From Psychroserpens luteus (GTDB lineage Bacteria > Bacteroidota > Bacteroidia > Flavobacteriales > Flavobacteriaceae), in contig NZ_JADILU010000008.1 in NCBI RefSeq assembly GCF_015319355.1, positions 124,001-188,000 of the forward strand: 64,000 bases of DNA, given 5' to 3'. Within the stretch, counting starts at the first letter, position 1. Every line of letters begins with the position of its first letter. Shown here one piece after another: positions 62,901 to 64,000 of the stretch. The notes under the pieces were generated by a model. That model was given only the letters and a program-made list of their open reading frames with translations, was not told where the DNA came from and searched no databases. The position numbers and the translations under genes are program-made.

Positions 62901-64000
62901 TAAACTCTTATAAAATAGACGTTGCCTGCAATTAAACCTGTTAAATTAATGGTTTCTTCATCTGGATCCCACGCACCAGGATAGTTGTTATCTTCACAAT
63001 CTAAACTTGTTAAAGATCCACAAGTACCAGAAAATACTTGTAGAACTAAATCATATATAGTACCTGAAGTTACTGTTACTGTATGCTCAGGGCCTGTTGC
63101 CACAAAAGAGTACCAAACGTCATCATCTGCAGTTCCTATACATCCAGCTTGGGATTGAGATGCATAATCTGTTGTACCAAGAGTGGTGTAGCATGAGGTA
63201 TCAGAAGTTAAGGAAATAGCACCACTACAATCATCATTTGGAGGTGGTGTTGGTGTAAAAGCACAAATATCAAATGTACCATTGTTATCATTTCCATACT
63301 CCCAAACTCTAATAAATATCGTCTGTCCAGGTGTTAAACCAGTTCTGGTTATTGAGGACATAGCACCATTGTCACTGTCGTCATCATCACATTCTATTAA
63401 AGTTAGAGCACCACAAGTACCTGAGTAAAAAGCTATTCCAGAATCAGCTATCACACCTGTATCCGTATCTACAATTAATATTCCTGTTGCAGGTACTACT
63501 GCAGTGAACCAGACATCACCACCAGAATAAGAACCACAACCAGGAGCTGGAACACCTGTTGATGCTGTTGCATATTCATTGGTATATGTTGAAAAACTAC
63601 AACTAGAGCTTACTGTTAAAGGTATGGCGTTACAAGGATCGTCATTTGTAGGAACTGTCGCTACAAGTGTTGTAAATGTAATTGGACCATCCCATGCACT
63701 AAAATTACCTGAGCCACAGTTGCTTCTAACAAAAACGTAATATGTTGTATTAGGTGCTAGGCCAGTAACGTTAGCAGTGGTTATTCCTGCGCCTGTATTT
63801 CCAGTGATATCACCAGCAGGAGTATTAGTTGCGTTATCTGGAGAGACTATATATTGGTAACCTCCTGTTGGAGCAGGTGTTGCTGCGGTCCAGTTAATGG
63901 TTGCGGTAGAAATTGCAATAGAAGTTGTGGCAGTTACCGTTGGTGTATTGCATGGAGAGAATGTCGTTGCACAAATATCAAATGTGCCATTGTTGTTATT
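59981..64000 (-). CDS. Giant T9SS-secreted surface protein, 5' end outside window
   Basis: The frame is open from 64000 to the stop at 59981, giving 1339 visible residues; an initiation codon at 63454 is internal. Order in the visible part: an FN3-like domain (PTVTATTSIAISTATINWTA), then three Cys-rich PPC-like units (NDDPCNAIPLTV ... GGDVWFTAVVPATG; NDDCSGAISLTSDTSCY ... DDVWYSFVATGP). A beta-rich region follows, with WADTPTALGFPFCFYDSSYSDCLIGANSILTF (about 31 residues), then a module shared with the previous giant protein (TEYIYWSSPVASFQVTNISPSSS). A type A sorting domain comes last (IAIYDIVGRVIFTTKD ... DGTYIVKVQLSNGK). Paralogue of 54017-59398. Confidence 0.85.
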   Translation of the reverse strand, partial: NNNNGTFDICATTFSPCNTPTVTATTSIAISTATINWTAATPAPTGGYQYIVSPDNATNTPAGDITGNTGAGITTANVTGLAPNTTYYVFVRSNCGSGNFSAWDGPITFTTLVATVPTNDDPCNAIPLTVSSSCSFSTYTNEYATASTGVPAPGCGSYSGGDVWFTAVVPATGILIVDTDTGVIADSGIAFYSGTCGALTLIECDDDDSDNGAMSSITRTGLTPGQTIFIRVWEYGNDNNGTFDICAFTPTPPPNDDCSGAISLTSDTSCYTTLGTTDYASQSQAGCIGTADDDVWYSFVATGPEHTVTVTSGTIYDLVLQVFSGTCGSLTSLDCEDNNYPGAWDPDEETINLTGLIAGNVYFIRVYSWDSFSSDTGSFNICITEPCVTPPIDNTPNSCEMIIDEVGTDPFAITPYNPNPGFIIDCSITSIELATNAQMHETTSYDVVKIPYTYIASLGATINNAPIADDDLWADTPTALGFPFCFYDSSYSDCLIGANSILTFEYDANATSFTPTPGESSGYSFENNLPYVGTDLGTDDALFEQAIYGVYHDIDPRGLPANAITTRTQGVVGCRKFIAEWKDVPMYSDPTRLYSGMMVLYETTNIIEVYVEEKRIENGDSFPWNDGNAIVGIQGDITPLGPNNQYAVAPCRNGLDTNWEVTNEAWRFVPSGNSRLTGVEWYIGTDTSGTPDATTNTYTATTAGTYTAISTYATCDGSTVTLTDEVIITGGSKTWNGSVDDNWYIANNWTPTGVPNSSDCVVVPATAVSNGNAPIADIVNLIPLPPSPALARNLTLLPNSYLEVGTNTELIVQEWVTVQNTGILNLKSSSSLIQVDDSAVNTGNIHMQRSPNFDESAVLGTEYIYWSSPVASFQVTNISPSSSQLFGWTPTVGGNGAGNYGEWFNASGAMTDGTGYIVRGLGGTPPTIPATAYAISSNTALFSGVPNNGIINKPIFHGNYNGGPYAGVGNTATNEDDNWNLLGNPYPSAISANAFTNLNTNINGTVYVWPHNSTYSAATIDPFYEDYVYNYDGNDYIEHNNTGSNPPGTSDLFIGSGQAFFVMMNHGATSGSNITFNNGMRYDNTLNDLIINYDNSNFYRTNTTESNENTIERHRIWLDLLSPNNITNTILVGYVQNATNNFDRLFDGYDFSSGDNSGFYSVLENETLSIQGRSLPFLQEDTVPLGIIANETGSHTIAINTIDGLFSNEDQNIYIEDTALNIIHDIRLSPYSFTIEAGVHNDRFILRYTNEALGVNQLDDNDSISISAPKSEYIKVTSEIGIINSIAIYDIVGRVIFTTKDINQSEFILNETRLSDGTYIVKVQLSNGKQKIQKVVLKK

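Noticed and set aside
63452-63454. Apparent start of the last minus-strand gene at 63454.
   Set aside because: The frame is open upstream to base 64000 and encodes further FN3-like and PPC-like domain sequence, so this GTG is internal and the gene is partial.

Overview
The window is about 64 kb of an AT-rich chromosome from a member of the Bacteroidota, almost certainly the family Flavobacteriaceae (genus not resolved). The evidence is gliding genes (gldA, gldB, gldC), several proteins ending in type IX secretion (T9SS) C-terminal sorting domains, many promoters with the TAnnTTTG -7 box, several TTG starts, and no Shine-Dalgarno pattern. I saw no tRNA, rRNA, CRISPR array, prophage or IS transposase.

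Layout. 0-5.4 kb: the end of metH, a 30-codon ORF, metF, a PagL-like deacylase and a head-GIN lipoprotein. 5.4-6.8 kb (minus): gldA with a broken two-TM gene behind it. 6.9-11.2 kb: an aromatic amino acid operon (prephenate dehydratase, aminotransferase, prephenate dehydrogenase, DAHP synthase/chorismate mutase). It is preceded by a short ORF reading YYNWFYFFF and an intrinsic terminator, which is the architecture of a transcription attenuator. 11.3-20.8 kb: secreted proteins and housekeeping genes (rsgA, dtd, a MazG-like gene, aroA, queA, rlmN). 20.9-24.5 kb: a polyprenyl synthase, then an ECF sigma / membrane protein / beta-barrel operon with a textbook ECF promoter. 24.6-29.6 kb: dnaG with no zinc ligands, a response regulator with Glu in place of the phospho-acceptor Asp, nadE, gldB and gldC. 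29.8-31.8 kb: a DUF4230 protein, two rhodaneses and a TetR regulator.

31.8-48.6 kb: a phenylacetyl-CoA catabolic cluster: paaE, A, B, C, D, G, H, I, J, Z, a second enoyl-CoA hydratase and paaY, followed by a 2-oxoacid dehydrogenase E2 and a fused E1. No paaK ligase is present in the window. With the 2-oxoacid dehydrogenase at the end and a shared candidate operator, this suggests that phenylacetyl-CoA may be made from phenylpyruvate. Nearly every gap in this cluster, and the linker of E2, carries short palindromic repeats. One small GIY-YIG nuclease gene sits between two of them.

48.6-64 kb: a small secreted helical protein, a SulP transporter (minus), and a DUF5522-hutU-DUF4136 operon (minus). 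Last come two very large T9SS surface proteins (minus) that appear to be tandem duplicates. The first has an intact HExxH gene beside it, and the second has a decayed copy of that gene in the same place. The second large gene runs off the right edge.

The most notable observations are the aromatic leader/attenuator, the palindrome/GIY-YIG association, the repeats recruited into the E2 coding sequence, the palindromic TetR operator set, and the duplicated surface-protein module.
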